64,000 nt of DNA from Aquamicrobium defluvii. GTDB taxonomy: Bacteria; Pseudomonadota; Alphaproteobacteria; Rhizobiales; Rhizobiaceae. Both the position numbers and the translations under genes were made by a program. A model generated the notes under the pieces. The model made no database searches. It was not told the origin of the DNA and saw only the letters and a program-made list of their open reading frames with translations. Of this stretch, positions 26,135 to 36,011 are shown in pieces (within the stretch, counting starts at the first letter, position 1; every line of letters starts with the position of its first letter). The DNA lies in contig NZ_SNZF01000006.1 of NCBI RefSeq assembly GCF_004363725.1, positions 1-64,000 of the forward strand, read 5' to 3'.

Positions 26135-26896
26135 TCAGTGCCCCGGGTGCAGGGCGTCGTTGAGATACATGCAGGTCAGGATGGCAAACACATAGGCCTG
26201 CAGGCAGGCGACCAGCACTTCAAGGCCGGTGATCGCGACCGTCATGATCAGCGGGAGCACGGCGCCGGCGACACCCACGCCGCCCAGCGCGCCCAGCGAC
26301 ACGATGAAGCCGGCGAACACCTTCAGCGTGATGTGGCCAGCCAGCATGTTTGCAAAAAGACGCACGGAGAGACTGACAGGGCGCGAAAGGAAGGAGACGA
26401 CCTCGATGATCGCGACCAGCGGAATGAGAATGGCGGGGACGCCGCTTGGCGCAAACAGCTTGAAGAAGCCGAGGCCATGCTTGGCAAGACCGTAAACCAG
26501 CACCACGCCGATAACCAGCACCGATAGAGCGAAGGTGACGATGATGTGGCTGGTGACGGTGAAGAAATAGGGGAACAGGCCAAGCAGGTTCGCGACCAGA
26601 ACGAACATGAACAGCGAGAACACGAACGGGAAGAAGCGCATGCCCTGGCTGCCCGCCGAATCCTTCAGCATGTTGGCGATGAACTCGTAGGTCAGCTCGG
26701 CCGAAGACTGCCAGCGCGTCGGCACCAGATGGCGGCCGGAGGTGGCGAGGTAGAGGAACGCCGAGGCCACGACGACGGTCACGACCATGAACAGCGAGGA
26801 ATTGGTGAAGGAAAGATCGTAGCCGCCGATCTCGATCGGGACGATCTTGTTGATATGGAACTGGTGGATCGGGTCGACCTTGTCAGCAGCTGCCAC
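26135..26896 (-). CDS. atpB: F0F1 ATP synthase subunit a
   Basis: 253 residues with five to six membrane helices. The essential stator Arg is in [16 protein letters not shown], and the last helices contain [19 protein letters not shown]. It forms the proton half-channels against the c ring. The polar N-terminus ([20 protein letters not shown]) is standard for alphaproteobacteria. Second gene of the operon, 60 bp after atpI. Confidence 0.96.
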   Translation of the reverse strand: MAAADKVDPIHQFHINKIVPIEIGGYDLSFTNSSLFMVVTVVVASAFLYLATSGRHLVPTRWQSSAELTYEFIANMLKDSAGSQGMRFFPFVFSLFMFVLVANLLGLFPYFFTVTSHIIVTFALSVLVIGVVLVYGLAKHGLGFFKLFAPSGVPAILIPLVAIIEVVSFLSRPVSLSVRLFANMLAGHITLKVFAGFIVSLGALGGVGVAGAVLPLIMTVAITGLEVLVACLQAYVFAILTCMYLNDALHPGH

Positions 26897-26956
26897 GTTC
26901 AGTCCTCATACGGCCGCTTGCGGCCTTGCCTTAAATTGCCTTCGCGCCCGAGGCGC

Positions 26957-27358
26957 CTACTCATCCTTCGGACCGGCTGGGGGCTTACCCTGCCCAAAAC
27001 CGGCCATCAAGCCTGCGGAACGCAGAACGTTGAGCACGCCAGCCGCAAATCCGACAAGCAGGAAGACTACGAGACCCCAGGGCGAGGTTCCGGCAAGGTG
27101 ATCCACCATCCAGCCAATGGCGATGCCCACCACCACGCCGGCGATGAACTCGCTGGACAGCTTGAACGCCTGGCCGTAACCAGTCGAACCGCCCGCTTGC
27201 GCGTTGTCTTCCCCCTCAAACGCCTTCGGATGCCGTGCTGCCAGAGATGCCCCAAGCTCACGCCGACGGCGCTCAAGTTCGTCGTCGCGGATGTCGCCTT
27301 TGCGGTCATTCCGCGGGCCGGTCTCTCCGGTTCCGTCTGGCCCATTGCTGCCGGCCAT
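26957..27358 (-). CDS. atpI: ATP synthase assembly protein AtpI
   Basis: 133 residues. Charged N-terminal half (DDELERRRRELGASLAARHP) and two membrane helices in the C-terminal half (about 70-90 and 95-118). AtpI aids c-ring assembly and possibly Mg2+ supply. Start at 27358 with GGGAGG 6 bases upstream; a Met eight codons earlier is less well placed. First gene of the operon, so its promoter should lie in the 220 bp to 27578. Confidence 0.9.
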   Translation of the reverse strand: MAGSNGPDGTGETGPRNDRKGDIRDDELERRRRELGASLAARHPKAFEGEDNAQAGGSTGYGQAFKLSSEFIAGVVVGIAIGWMVDHLAGTSPWGLVVFLLVGFAAGVLNVLRSAGLMAGFGQGKPPAGPKDE

Positions 27359-27578
27359 CGTAACCTCCCTGCCCAACGTCAAGTCCGCCGTCGGTCTGCA
27401 TCCAGTTGGCGCGCAACATAGTTACAGCCCTCCCGCCCGTCAAGCCACGCAGGGGTTTTCAAAAGCAAAGTATTCAACCTGTAAAATCAATTACTTACGG
27501 AGATGCGACATACTGCCCATCAACAGGGGGCGATATGGGAGAGAGAATCTCCCCCTCCTACCGCCGGCGGGAAGCGCC

Positions 27579-28802
27579 TCAGCTCCAGCCACCGCCATAG
27601 GTGCGATAGAAGATGTGGAGACCGATCCTGGTCATCTTCTTCATGCTGCGCGCCCAGCCCGGATTGACGTAGCTGGCGTAGTAATGGGTTGCCGATCCGA
27701 CCTCCGGCAGGAAGATCTTGCCGGCCGTCACGGCAAGGGCGATTTCTTCCGCAACCTTGTAGTGACGCGGCTCTGTCACGCGCTTCTTGCGGCCATCGCA
27801 GGCGAAGGAGAACTGGCAGCGGTTGAGCCAGTGGTCGTTCTGATAGACAACGCCGCAGATCGATGCCGGGTAGCTCGGGTTGCGCACCCTGTTGAGCACG
27901 ACCTGTGCGACCGCGGCCTGTCCACGCAGGGATTCGCTGCGCGCCTCGAAATAGATGGCGTTGGCGAGACATTTCTGTTCCGCCTTGGAGAATACCGATG
28001 CAGGGAGCGGATTGCGCATCCAGGCATGGTCGCCCTTGCTCATCGGCGGAATGAAGCGGCCGCCGCCGGGCTCCTCTTCCTGCAACAGCGCCTTGAACGG
28101 AGAGGATTTGGCATAATCCACTTCGGCCGGCGCATAGGCGGTGGCCAGAATGTCGGGCTTGTCGTTGGTGACGAGGCTTGCCAGCATGCTCGAAACGCCC
28201 CTGGCCGGCTTCGGCTCCTCGCGCAGGTGGAAGGCCGACGCGATCTGCACTTCCTTGCCTTTGATCTTCGGCTTGGCGAAGGCCATCTTCATGCCGCCGT
28301 CGAGTCCCGGGCGCAACAGCGAGGATGTGCGCTGGAAAATCGAACCGGCGCTGAAGTTCTTCGGCGGGGCAACGGGCGCAATGTTGACCAGCCGGCCGCT
28401 CTTGCCCTGCCTCACGACGCGATCCTCGTCCGGCGTTTCGTCGATGATGCCGCTTTTGGAGCGGAAGGCCACCTTGCCAACGCCCGGCAGCGCCACGCCC
28501 GAACCGGAGAACGAGGCTACGGTCCCGGCCGAAGCGGCGGATGCCTGGAACGGCATTTCGGCAGCCTGTGTCGAGCCGACGACGGACTTCTCGATATAGG
28601 CGTTCCATCGCGCATTGGCGTCGAGCCCCGAAACGAGGCTTGTCATATCCTGAAAGGCGGTGACGGTAGGGGAACCGACCCATATGCCAAGCCCGACGAC
28701 CAGAGGCGCAAGGAAAGAACGCTGCCTGCCACCGGCGGCGGCCAGCGGCCGCGTCAACACACGTCGATGCACGAAAACTCTCCAGAACGCTACGGAACCC
28801 AC
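27579..28802 (-). CDS. Cell wall hydrolase (SleB/Hydrolase_2 family), membrane-anchored
   Basis: 407 residues. The N-terminus is basic followed by a hydrophobic segment (about 30-50, FLAPLVVGLGIWVGSPTVTA), an anchor or signal. A Pro/Lys/Ala-rich linker runs to about 270. The catalytic Hydrolase_2 domain (about 280-395) has ANAIYFEARSESLRGQAAVA with the conserved Glu, AQVVLNRVRNPSYPASICGV and YYASYVNPGWARSMKK. The family cleaves peptidoglycan glycan strands. The gene is not tied to its neighbours functionally. Promoter region is shared with the divergent arsC-like gene (131 bp). Confidence 0.88.
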   Translation of the reverse strand: MGSVAFWRVFVHRRVLTRPLAAAGGRQRSFLAPLVVGLGIWVGSPTVTAFQDMTSLVSGLDANARWNAYIEKSVVGSTQAAEMPFQASAASAGTVASFSGSGVALPGVGKVAFRSKSGIIDETPDEDRVVRQGKSGRLVNIAPVAPPKNFSAGSIFQRTSSLLRPGLDGGMKMAFAKPKIKGKEVQIASAFHLREEPKPARGVSSMLASLVTNDKPDILATAYAPAEVDYAKSSPFKALLQEEEPGGGRFIPPMSKGDHAWMRNPLPASVFSKAEQKCLANAIYFEARSESLRGQAAVAQVVLNRVRNPSYPASICGVVYQNDHWLNRCQFSFACDGRKKRVTEPRHYKVAEEIALAVTAGKIFLPEVGSATHYYASYVNPGWARSMKKMTRIGLHIFYRTYGGGWS

Positions 28803-28933
28803 TGGAGATGAAAATGATGCATTAACCTTGATGGGCGGTTAACGGGAGAGGATTTCCCGTCGCAAATCCGGCCTGACAAGTGCGGGCGAATCGGCTTCAG
28901 TCCGCGCAATCATTTCAGTGTGAGGAAAGTCAA

Positions 28934-29287
28934 TTGACGATCACCATGTACGGCATCCCCAATTGCGACACGATCAGGAAGGCACGGAACTGGCTGGAAG
29001 GCCACGGCATTGCCTATGGCTTCCACGATTTCCGCGCCGACGGTCTGGACAGGGGCACGCTGGAAGGCTGGATCGGCAAGGTCGGCTGGCCGGTGCTGCT
29101 CAACAAGGCCAGCACGACGTTTCGCAGCCTTTCCGAGGCCGAAAAACAGGATCTTGGCGAGGACAAGGTCAAAGAGCTGTTGCTTGCCCACCCGACGATG
29201 ATCAAGCGCCCGGTGCTGGACATGGGCGGGAAGGTTCTGGTCGGCTTCAAGCCCGATATTTACGCAGCGGAGGTCGCAAAGGCGTAG
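28934..29287 (+). CDS. ArsC/Spx-family reductase-like protein
   Basis: 117 residues with the thioredoxin-like ArsC fold. Single Cys11 in MYGIPNCDTIRKA, followed by the typical YGFHDFRADG and NKASTTFRSLSE, then the C-terminal RPVLDMGGKVLVGFKPD. This YffB-like subgroup often does not reduce arsenate. The start is taken as TTG at 28934 (encoding MTITMYG) because GAGGAAAG lies at the right distance; ATG at 28946 is too close to the active-site strand. The neighbours do not suggest an arsenic function. Confidence 0.85.
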   Translation: MTITMYGIPNCDTIRKARNWLEGHGIAYGFHDFRADGLDRGTLEGWIGKVGWPVLLNKASTTFRSLSEAEKQDLGEDKVKELLLAHPTMIKRPVLDMGGKVLVGFKPDIYAAEVAKA

Positions 29288-29316
29288 GCCGGCAACACCC
29301 GGCAGCATTTGCAGGC

Positions 29317-29344
29317 GAGGTTCCGGCAAGCATTCCGGAACCTC
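29317..29344. terminator. Convergent hairpin between arsC-like and DUF488 genes
   Basis: Perfect 10-bp inverted repeat GAGGTTCCGG (29317-29326) / CCGGAACCTC (29335-29344) with an 8-nt loop. It lies between two convergent genes and could end both, though no T tract follows. Confidence 0.55.
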
Positions 29345-29356
29345 GGAGGGGAAATA

Positions 29357-29707
29357 TCAGGCTTCCCTGAGATAGGCCGCCAGTGCGACGGCATTGTTGT
29401 GCTCTTCGTCATGGGCGGCAAACAGCAGCGTAACCTTGCCTTTGGCCGTCAAGGCACGCAACGCGGCAAGCGCCTCCCCTCTGCCTTCCAGTTCTGCCCG
29501 GTAGCGCTTCTGGAACTCATCCCAAAGCGCGGGATCATGGCCGAACCAGTGGCGCAGTTCGTCGCTGGGCGCGATGTCCTTCAGCCACAGGTCGAGATGC
29601 GCCTTCTCCTTGCTCAGACCCCGTGGCCACAGCCGGTCGACCAGAACGCGCTGCCCGTCGCTTTCCGCAACGGGCTCATAGACGCGCTTGACGGCCAGCG
29701 CAGCCAT
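29357..29707 (-). CDS. DUF488 family protein (YeaO-like)
   Basis: 116 residues. The conserved pattern KRVYEPVAESDGQRVLVDRL is followed by WPRGLSKEKAHLDLWLKDIA and WFGHDPALWDEFQKRY, and the C-terminal VTLLFAAHDEEHNNAVALAAYL carries the DUF488 Rossmann-like end. Function is not established; it belongs to the SPOUT-like or MraZ-neighbour group of small cytosolic proteins. Its start is 3 bp from the M29 peptidase stop, so the two genes probably share a transcript. Confidence 0.82.
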   Translation of the reverse strand: MAALAVKRVYEPVAESDGQRVLVDRLWPRGLSKEKAHLDLWLKDIAPSDELRHWFGHDPALWDEFQKRYRAELEGRGEALAALRALTAKGKVTLLFAAHDEEHNNAVALAAYLREA

Positions 29708-29710
29708 GGC

Positions 29711-30985
29711 TCAGGCCCACTCGCCGGCGCGCATCACCGGCACAGTGCTGCCATCCTCGCGGATGCCGTCGATGTCGACCTTGTCGGAACCGATCATCCA
29801 GTCGATGTGGATGAGGCTCTTGTTGCCGCCGCGCGCCGCTATTTCCTCAGGAGTGAGCTTGTCGCCGCCGACAAAGCACTTCGAGTAGCACTGGCCGAGC
29901 GCGATGTGGCAGGAAGCGTTTTCGTCGAACAGCGTATTATAGAAAAGAATGCCGCTCTTCGAGATCGGCGAGGAATGCGGCACCAGCGCCACCTCGCCCA
30001 GCCGGCGCGCGCCTTCGTCCGTATCGAGCACCTTGTTCAGCACATCCGCGCCCTTCGAGGCTGTCGCCTCGACAATGCGCCCATCCTCGAAGCGCACCGA
30101 AATCTCGTCGATCAGCGTGCCCTGATAGGATAGGGGCTTGGTCGAGGAGACATGACCGGAAACGCGCAGGCGGTGCGGCGTGGTGAACACTTCCTCGGTC
30201 GGGATATTGGGATTGCAGGTGACGCCGTTCTTCGCGGTGGACGCCCCGCCCATCCATTCATGCCCATCGGCAAGGCCAAGCGTCAGATCGGTGCCCGGCC
30301 CCTTGAAATGGAGTGAGTGGAAGCGGTGGCCGTTCAGCCATTCCGTGCGCTTTGCAAGGGCTGCATTGTGCTCACGCCATGCGCCCACCGGATCGTCATT
30401 GTCCACACGGCTGGCCGCGAAGATGGCGTCGGCAAGCTTCCTGACAGCGACCTCGTCGGTTTCGCCCGGGAAGACCTGCCGCGCCCATTCCACTTCCGGA
30501 TAGGCCAGGATGGTCCAGTTGATGTCGAAGCCGGTGATCTTCTCGAGAGCGGGCTGGTAGGCGGTGGAATTGGCCTTGTTGGCACGCGCCACTTTCGCCG
30601 GGTCCTGCCCCGACAGCAGGGACGGGTTGTCGCCGCGCACGGCAAGGCGCGCCGCATTCTGCGAATAGGCCCTGGCCATGCCCTCATGCAGCCAGCCGGC
30701 GGCACGGTCGAAGCTGGCGTCCGAGCCATAGCGGAAACGGGCGAGCGTGATCTCGTCATCGGAGAAGATCGGCGTCACCAGACCCGCGCCGGCCTTGTAG
30801 GCCTGCTCGACGATCCTGCGCGTCAGCGGCAGGGCGGCGATGGAGGAGGTCAGCACCAGATCCTGCCCCGGCTGGAGCTGGAGGCCAACCCTGATCGCAA
30901 CCTCGGCCAGCCGGTCGAGCTTCACCGGGTCGATGACGCCGGAAAATTCGCCGGCGGATGCAATCGAGGGAGCGTGTGCTGTCAT
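29711..30985 (-). CDS. M29-family metallo-aminopeptidase
   Basis: 424 residues, normal for AmpS/AmpT-type aminopeptidases. The sequence shows DPVKLDRLAEVAIRVGLQLQ, the M29 Glu/His metal-site region FEDGRIVEATASKGADVL, the segment LGEVALVPHSSPISKSGILF, and near the end IHIDWMIGSDKVDIDGI. The enzymes use two divalent metals to release N-terminal residues. Start at 30985 (MTAHAP) is supported by AAGGA; the open frame upstream runs through a palindromic repeat and is not coding. Confidence 0.92.
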   Translation of the reverse strand: MTAHAPSIASAGEFSGVIDPVKLDRLAEVAIRVGLQLQPGQDLVLTSSIAALPLTRRIVEQAYKAGAGLVTPIFSDDEITLARFRYGSDASFDRAAGWLHEGMARAYSQNAARLAVRGDNPSLLSGQDPAKVARANKANSTAYQPALEKITGFDINWTILAYPEVEWARQVFPGETDEVAVRKLADAIFAASRVDNDDPVGAWREHNAALAKRTEWLNGHRFHSLHFKGPGTDLTLGLADGHEWMGGASTAKNGVTCNPNIPTEEVFTTPHRLRVSGHVSSTKPLSYQGTLIDEISVRFEDGRIVEATASKGADVLNKVLDTDEGARRLGEVALVPHSSPISKSGILFYNTLFDENASCHIALGQCYSKCFVGGDKLTPEEIAARGGNKSLIHIDWMIGSDKVDIDGIREDGSTVPVMRAGEWA

Positions 30986-31009
30986 TGTCCTTGAACCCTG
31001 AAGATTGGG

Positions 31010-31092
31010 GCATGTCGCCCGAAAGTGGGAACCGGTTTCGGGCGACATGCGCAACAAAAAGTACTTAAAGCGTAAGGAGCGAATCTGAAAGA
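31010..31092. repeat. Rhizobial palindromic intergenic repeat, copy 1
   Basis: Perfect 15-bp inverted repeat GCATGTCGCCCGAAA (31010-31024) / TTTCGGGCGACATGC (31036-31050), followed by a conserved tail ending ggagcgaatctgaaaga (31092). A second 83-bp copy with the same layout is at 45638-45720. Such RPE/RIME-like units are scattered through rhizobial intergenic regions. Confidence 0.8.
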
Positions 31093-31227
31093 CCGCGCCG
31101 CGCTTCAAGCGCGCCAAGGCTTCTAGATAGACCCGCCGGGGACGCCTTTCCAGCTTTATGCACAGAAGCCTCGCCACTGCTGCTCTGGCCCAATGAAAGC
31201 CGGATTGTATCGGCAGCGCGCATACAT

Positions 31228-32415
31228 ATGGTGCGAACCATGAACGTCGTACCCGATCCGCCTTTGCGTCTTGCCCCCCTGCGCTTTGCCTTTTCCGGCA
31301 TGGCTGCCCTTGCCGTTGCCATGGGCATCGGGCGGTTCGTCTATACGCCGATCCTGCCCGGCATGATGGAAGGGCTCGGCATGTCGGCGTCGGATGCGGG
31401 GCTGATCGCTTCGGCAAACTATCTGGGTTACCTCGTCGGCGCGCTGGTGGGAGCCGGGGGCTGGGCGCACGGACGCGAGCGGCAGGTTGGGCTGGCCAGC
31501 CTTGCCGCCAGCGCAGCGCTGGCAGCGGCAATGGGGCTTTTCACAGGGCTCATTCCCTTCCTTGTCATCCGTTTCCTCGCGGGCGTGGCCAGCGCCATGA
31601 CGATGGTGTTCATGACCAGCATCGTCTTCAGCCACCTCGCGCTCGCACGCCGCAACGACCTGCAGGCCCTGCATTTCGGCGGCACCGGCCTCGGCATTGC
31701 GGTGTCGTCCCTGCTGATGATGGTTCTGGCCACCGTGCATGCACACTGGACCGCCGGCTGGTACTGGTCGGGGGTGCTTTCCCTTGCCGGACTATGTCTC
31801 GTCGCGGTTCTTGCCGACGAAGGACCCGTCAACGGCGCCAACTCGGGCCGGGAACCGCGCCTGCCGCGCGATCCGGGGCTCTACAAGATCATCTTCTCCT
31901 ACGGGCTCTTCGGTTTCGGCTACGTGATCACCGCAACCTTTCTTGTCGCCATCGTGCGCCAGAACGGGGAGACGCGGGTGTTCGAAGCGCTGGTATGGCT
32001 GGTGACGGGCGCGGCGGCGGTGCCGTCCCTGTTCCTGTGGCAGAAACTGGCCGACCGCAGCAACATCTACACCGCCTATGCATTGTCCTGCCTTGTCGAA
32101 GCCGTCGGCGTCGCCGCAAGCGTCATGATTTCCGGGCGGCCGGGGCCGATCATCGGCGGCGTGCTGCTCGGCGCCACATTCATGGTACAGACGGCCCTCG
32201 GCATACAGGCGGGCCGCCAGTTTGCACCGCTGGCCACGCGCCGCGTCTTCGCCATCATGACCGCATCGTTCGGGCTTGGCCAGATTATCGGGCCGCTCGT
32301 TGCCGGCATCCTCGTGGAATGGTCCGGAAATTATGTCTCCGCTTCGCTGCTGGCCGCCGGCGTGCTGGTGCTGGCGGCCGCCACAGCCTGGTGGGCTGCG
32401 CCAAAATCGCCATGA
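31228..32415 (+). CDS. MFS transporter, YbfB/YjiJ family
   Basis: 395 residues with about 12 hydrophobic helices. Signature motifs: MAALAVAMGIGRFVYTPILP at the start, SANYLGYLVGALVGAGGWAH and, in the C-terminal half, TASFGLGQIIGPLVAGILVE. The YbfB group has no defined substrate. ATG at 31228 is used; MNVV four codons later is equally possible. It is followed by bacA after 86 bp on the same strand. Confidence 0.85.
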   Translation: MVRTMNVVPDPPLRLAPLRFAFSGMAALAVAMGIGRFVYTPILPGMMEGLGMSASDAGLIASANYLGYLVGALVGAGGWAHGRERQVGLASLAASAALAAAMGLFTGLIPFLVIRFLAGVASAMTMVFMTSIVFSHLALARRNDLQALHFGGTGLGIAVSSLLMMVLATVHAHWTAGWYWSGVLSLAGLCLVAVLADEGPVNGANSGREPRLPRDPGLYKIIFSYGLFGFGYVITATFLVAIVRQNGETRVFEALVWLVTGAAAVPSLFLWQKLADRSNIYTAYALSCLVEAVGVAASVMISGRPGPIIGGVLLGATFMVQTALGIQAGRQFAPLATRRVFAIMTASFGLGQIIGPLVAGILVEWSGNYVSASLLAAGVLVLAAATAWWAAPKSP

Positions 32416-32501
32416 TTTTGATCTTGCTCGGTCAAGACGAAATGTGACCTTATGGCCGCCACCCGGCCATAGCGCCGTTGCGCGCCAATAAGGAACCGCC
32501 C

Positions 32502-33761
32502 TTGTTCGTATCCTTCTTTCCCAAGCCGAAGCTGTTCTTCATGTCGGTGGTGCTGTGGAGCGCCGTGCTTGTTGCTGCATGGTTTCTCGGCGGGGCGCAG
32601 CTCGGAGCCCTGATCGGACTGCCGCCGGCCGCGCCGGATGCGCCGCCGATCATCGGCGTTTCGATCTTCTGGTCGCCGCCCTTCATCTGGTTCTACATCT
32701 ATTTCCTTTTCGGCGTGCTGCTCTTCTATGGCTTCTGGCGCTGGTATTCGCCCAATCCATGGCTGCGCTGGTCGATCCTCGGCTCCGCCCTCATCCTGTT
32801 CGTCGTCTATTTCCAGGTGCAGGTCTCGGTGGCGGTCAATGCCTGGTACGGGCCCTTCTACGATCTCATTCAGGCCGTCCTTTCCAAGAGCGAGACCGCC
32901 ACGCCGGAACAGCTTTACCGCGAGGTCGGCAGTTTCGCGGGGCTCGCTTTGGTGGGCATGAACGTGGCGGTGCTGAACGCGTTCTTCGTCAGCCACTGGA
33001 TATTCCGCTGGCGCACCGCGATGAACGACTACTATGTCAGCCACTGGGAGAGGCTGCGCCATATAGAAGGAGCCTCGCAGCGCGTTCAGGAAGACACGAT
33101 GCGCTTCAGCCAGATCATGGAGAGCCTGGGCGTCGCCTTCGTCGATTCGATCATGACGCTGATCGCCTTCACGCCGGTGCTCATCAATCTCTCCCGGCAC
33201 ATCGGCGAGCTGCCCATCGTCGGCGAGGTCGCGCAACCGCTGGTTCTGGCAGCCATCGCATGGTCGCTTTTCGGAACCATTGCCCTGGCCGTGGCCGGCA
33301 TCAGGCTGCCTGGCCTCCAGTTCCGCAACCAGCGCGTGGAGGCCGCCTACCGCAAGGAACTGGTCTATGGCGAGGACCATGAGGACCGCGCCCAGCCCGC
33401 CACCCTTGCCGAATTGTTCTCCAATGTGCGCCGTAACTATTTCAGGCTCTATTTCCACTACGTCTATTTCAACGTCGTGCGCTACACCTACCTGCAAGCC
33501 AACAACATGTTCTCCCTGCTGATCATGGTGCCGTCGATCGCGGCGCAGAGACTGACGCTCGGCCTGATGAACCAGATCAGCTACGCCTTCTCGCAGGTGA
33601 CCAGTTCCTTCCAGTTCCTCGTCAACTCATGGTCGACCATCGTGGAACTGTTGTCGGTCTACAAGCGCCTGCATGCTTTCGAGGCCACACTGTCGGGCGA
33701 CGAGCTGCCCAAGCTGGACCAGGAATACATCGAGGCCGGAGGTGTCGAGGAGCGGGCGTGA
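32502..33761 (+). CDS. bacA: SbmA/BacA-family peptide transporter
   Basis: 419 residues, the size of S. meliloti BacA. TTG start at 32502 gives [19 protein letters not shown], which matches the start of BacA/SbmA proteins, with AAGGA 8 bases upstream. The earlier TTG at 32478 lacks that support. Six to eight membrane helices; conserved [51 protein letters not shown] and [20 protein letters not shown]. Proton-driven uptake of antimicrobial peptides and other cargo; in rhizobia it protects against host NCR peptides and affects lipid A. No adjacent ATPase gene, consistent with a proton-coupled transporter. Confidence 0.93.
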   Translation: MFVSFFPKPKLFFMSVVLWSAVLVAAWFLGGAQLGALIGLPPAAPDAPPIIGVSIFWSPPFIWFYIYFLFGVLLFYGFWRWYSPNPWLRWSILGSALILFVVYFQVQVSVAVNAWYGPFYDLIQAVLSKSETATPEQLYREVGSFAGLALVGMNVAVLNAFFVSHWIFRWRTAMNDYYVSHWERLRHIEGASQRVQEDTMRFSQIMESLGVAFVDSIMTLIAFTPVLINLSRHIGELPIVGEVAQPLVLAAIAWSLFGTIALAVAGIRLPGLQFRNQRVEAAYRKELVYGEDHEDRAQPATLAELFSNVRRNYFRLYFHYVYFNVVRYTYLQANNMFSLLIMVPSIAAQRLTLGLMNQISYAFSQVTSSFQFLVNSWSTIVELLSVYKRLHAFEATLSGDELPKLDQEYIEAGGVEERA

Positions 33762-33908
33762 GCAGGTTTCCCGGCCGTTTGCCCCGACTTGCCCATGGCA
33801 AGGCGCCGCAGCCGGGGTGAATTTCGGCTGCGCCCCTTCCATGCCGGCGAAATTCAGCTAAAACGCAGGCAAACGACCGCCATGCGGCACAGAAACGGTT
33901 TTGAGTGA

Positions 33909-34574
33909 ATGGCCGACGACAGCTTTATCCGGGAAGTCAACGAAGAGATCCGCAAGGAGCAGGCCAAGGCCGTCTGGGACCGTTTCGGCCCGCTGATGAT
34001 CGGCATCGCCGTTCTCGTCGTGCTGGGGACATCCGCCTTTGTCGGCTATCGCCATTGGGACGAAAGCCGTGCCAATCGTTCGGGTGACGCCTTCTCGCAG
34101 GCACTGACCCTCGCCAACGAGGGCAAGGAGGAGGAAGCGCTGGCGGCGCTCGCCCAACTCCAGAAGGACGGCTACGGTGCCTATCCGGTTCTCGCGCGCC
34201 TGCGCGCCGCCACCTTCAAGGCCGACAGCGGCGATGTGGCGGCCGCCGTCACCGAACTCGATGCCGTCGCCGCCGACAGCGCCATTCCGCAGGGCCTGCG
34301 CGACATGGCGAAGCTGCGCGCCGCCCTGCTTCTGGTCGACAGCGGCTCCTACGCCGATGTTTCCACCCGCGTCGAGGCGCTGGCCGTGGATGGCAATGCG
34401 CTGCGCCATTCCGCCCGCGAGGCGCTGGGGCTTGCCGCCTGGAAGGAAGGCAAGGCCGCCGACGCGCTGAAGCTGTTCGACCAGATCGTGGAAGATCAGC
34501 AGTCCCCGCAGAATATTCGCCAGCGCGCCACTCTCATGTCCGAACTGATCCGCGGTTCGGGCCACGCGTCGTGA
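33909..34574 (+). CDS. YfgM-like TPR membrane protein
   Basis: 221 residues. A short cytosolic N-terminus (MADDSFIREVNEEIRKEQAK), one membrane helix (about 28-48, LMIGIAVLVVLGTSAFVGYR) and a periplasmic TPR_21 domain with Ala-rich helical repeats (about 60-215). In E. coli, YfgM binds the SecYEG translocon and the periplasmic chaperone PpiD. It lies 3 bp upstream of der, as yfgM-bamB-der in gammaproteobacteria, but bamB is missing between them here. Confidence 0.85.
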   Translation: MADDSFIREVNEEIRKEQAKAVWDRFGPLMIGIAVLVVLGTSAFVGYRHWDESRANRSGDAFSQALTLANEGKEEEALAALAQLQKDGYGAYPVLARLRAATFKADSGDVAAAVTELDAVAADSAIPQGLRDMAKLRAALLLVDSGSYADVSTRVEALAVDGNALRHSAREALGLAAWKEGKAADALKLFDQIVEDQQSPQNIRQRATLMSELIRGSGHAS

Positions 34575-34577
34575 TGC

Positions 34578-36011
34578 ATGACCTTCAAAGCCGCCATCAT
34601 AGGCCGGCCTAACGTCGGCAAATCCACGCTCTTCAACCGGCTGGCGGGACGTAAGCTGGCGCTTGTCGACGACACGCCGGGCGTGACCCGCGACCGCCGC
34701 GTCCATGCGGCAAAGCTCTACGACCTCGCCTTCGAGGTGATCGACACGGCCGGTTTCGAGGCTGCGCCCGCAGCCACCCTGCCCGGCCGCATGCGCGCGC
34801 AGACCGAGATCGCCATCGACGAGGCCGACGTCATCTTCTTCGTGGTCGATGCCAAGGCCGGGCTGATGCCCGACGACCGCACCTTCGCCGACATCGTGCG
34901 CCGCTCCGGCAAGCCGGTGGTGCTGGTCGCCAACAAGGCCGAAGCGCGCGGTGCGCAGGGCGGTTTGCTGGAAGCGTGGGAACTGGGGCTCGGAGAGCCG
35001 GTGCCGGTCTCGGCCGAGCATGGGGTCGGCATGCCGGACCTGCGCGACGCCGTGGTCGAGGCGCTTGGCGAAGAGCGCACGCTTGGCAAGGATGAGGAAG
35101 AAGATGAAACGCTTGCCGCCAGCGAAGTGCTGATCGGCGAGGACATCGCCGATCCCGAAGCCGAAGCGCCGGCCTATGACGAGACCAAGCCGCTGCGCAT
35201 CGCCGTGGTCGGCCGTCCCAATGCCGGCAAGTCCACGCTCATCAACGCGCTGATCGGCGAGGAACGTTTGCTGACAGGGCCGGAAGCCGGCATCACCCGC
35301 GATTCCATTTCCGTCGACTGGGAATGGCGCGGACGGCAGATGAAGCTGTTCGACACCGCCGGCATGCGGCGCAAGTCGAAGGTGCAGGAGAAGCTGGAGA
35401 AGCTTTCGGTGGCCGACGGGCTGCGCGCCATCCGCTTCGCCGAAATCGTCATCATCGTGCTCGACGCAACCATCCCCTTCGAGAAGCAGGATTTGCAGAT
35501 CGCCGACCTCATCATCCGCGAGGGTCGCGCGCCGGTCATCGCTTTCAACAAATGGGACCTGATCGACAACCCCCAGCAGCTTCTGGCGGAACTGCGCGAG
35601 AAGACCGAGCGGCTTCTGCCGCAGGTGCGCGGCATACAGGCGGTTCCAGTCTCGGCAGAAACCGGCCGTGGCCTCGACAAGCTGATGGATGCCGTGGTGC
35701 GTACCCACAAGGTCTGGAACAGCCGCGTTTCCACCGGCAGGCTGAACCGCTGGCTGGAAGGCATCCTCGCCCACCATCCGCCACCGGCCGTGGCCGGGCG
35801 CCGGCTGAAGGTCAAATATGTGACGCAGGCCAAGACCCGCCCGCCGGGCTTCGTCGTCTCCTGCTCGCGGCCGGAAGCCATGCCGCAATCCTATGTGCGC
35901 TATCTGGTCAACAATCTTCGCGAAGCCTTCGACATGCCCGGCGTGCCGATCCGGGTCGCATTGCGCACCTCGGACAATCCCTTCGCGAACCGGGCGCGCA
36001 AGAAGGGCTGA
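34578..36011 (+). CDS. der: Ribosome-associated GTPase Der (EngA)
   Basis: 477 residues with two GTPase domains and a C-terminal KH-like domain. First G1 [15 protein letters not shown]3 DTAGFE, G4 NKAE. Second domain (about 205-375) G1 [15 protein letters not shown]3 DTAGMR, G4 NKWD. The KH-like domain runs about 380-477 and ends [18 protein letters not shown]. Required for 50S subunit assembly. Starts 3 bp after the YfgM-like stop, so translation is coupled. Confidence 0.97.
   Translation: MTFKAAIIGRPNVGKSTLFNRLAGRKLALVDDTPGVTRDRRVHAAKLYDLAFEVIDTAGFEAAPAATLPGRMRAQTEIAIDEADVIFFVVDAKAGLMPDDRTFADIVRRSGKPVVLVANKAEARGAQGGLLEAWELGLGEPVPVSAEHGVGMPDLRDAVVEALGEERTLGKDEEEDETLAASEVLIGEDIADPEAEAPAYDETKPLRIAVVGRPNAGKSTLINALIGEERLLTGPEAGITRDSISVDWEWRGRQMKLFDTAGMRRKSKVQEKLEKLSVADGLRAIRFAEIVIIVLDATIPFEKQDLQIADLIIREGRAPVIAFNKWDLIDNPQQLLAELREKTERLLPQVRGIQAVPVSAETGRGLDKLMDAVVRTHKVWNSRVSTGRLNRWLEGILAHHPPPAVAGRRLKVKYVTQAKTRPPGFVVSCSRPEAMPQSYVRYLVNNLREAFDMPGVPIRVALRTSDNPFANRARKKG

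Noticed and set aside
32478..32501. Eight extra N-terminal codons of bacA from TTG 32478
   Set aside because: BacA/SbmA proteins begin at MFxSFFPKP, which corresponds to TTG 32502 with its own AAGGA.
33858..35888. Long minus-strand open frame opposite the YfgM-like gene and der
   Set aside because: No family resemblance and no ribosome site; der and its neighbour are unambiguous on the plus strand.
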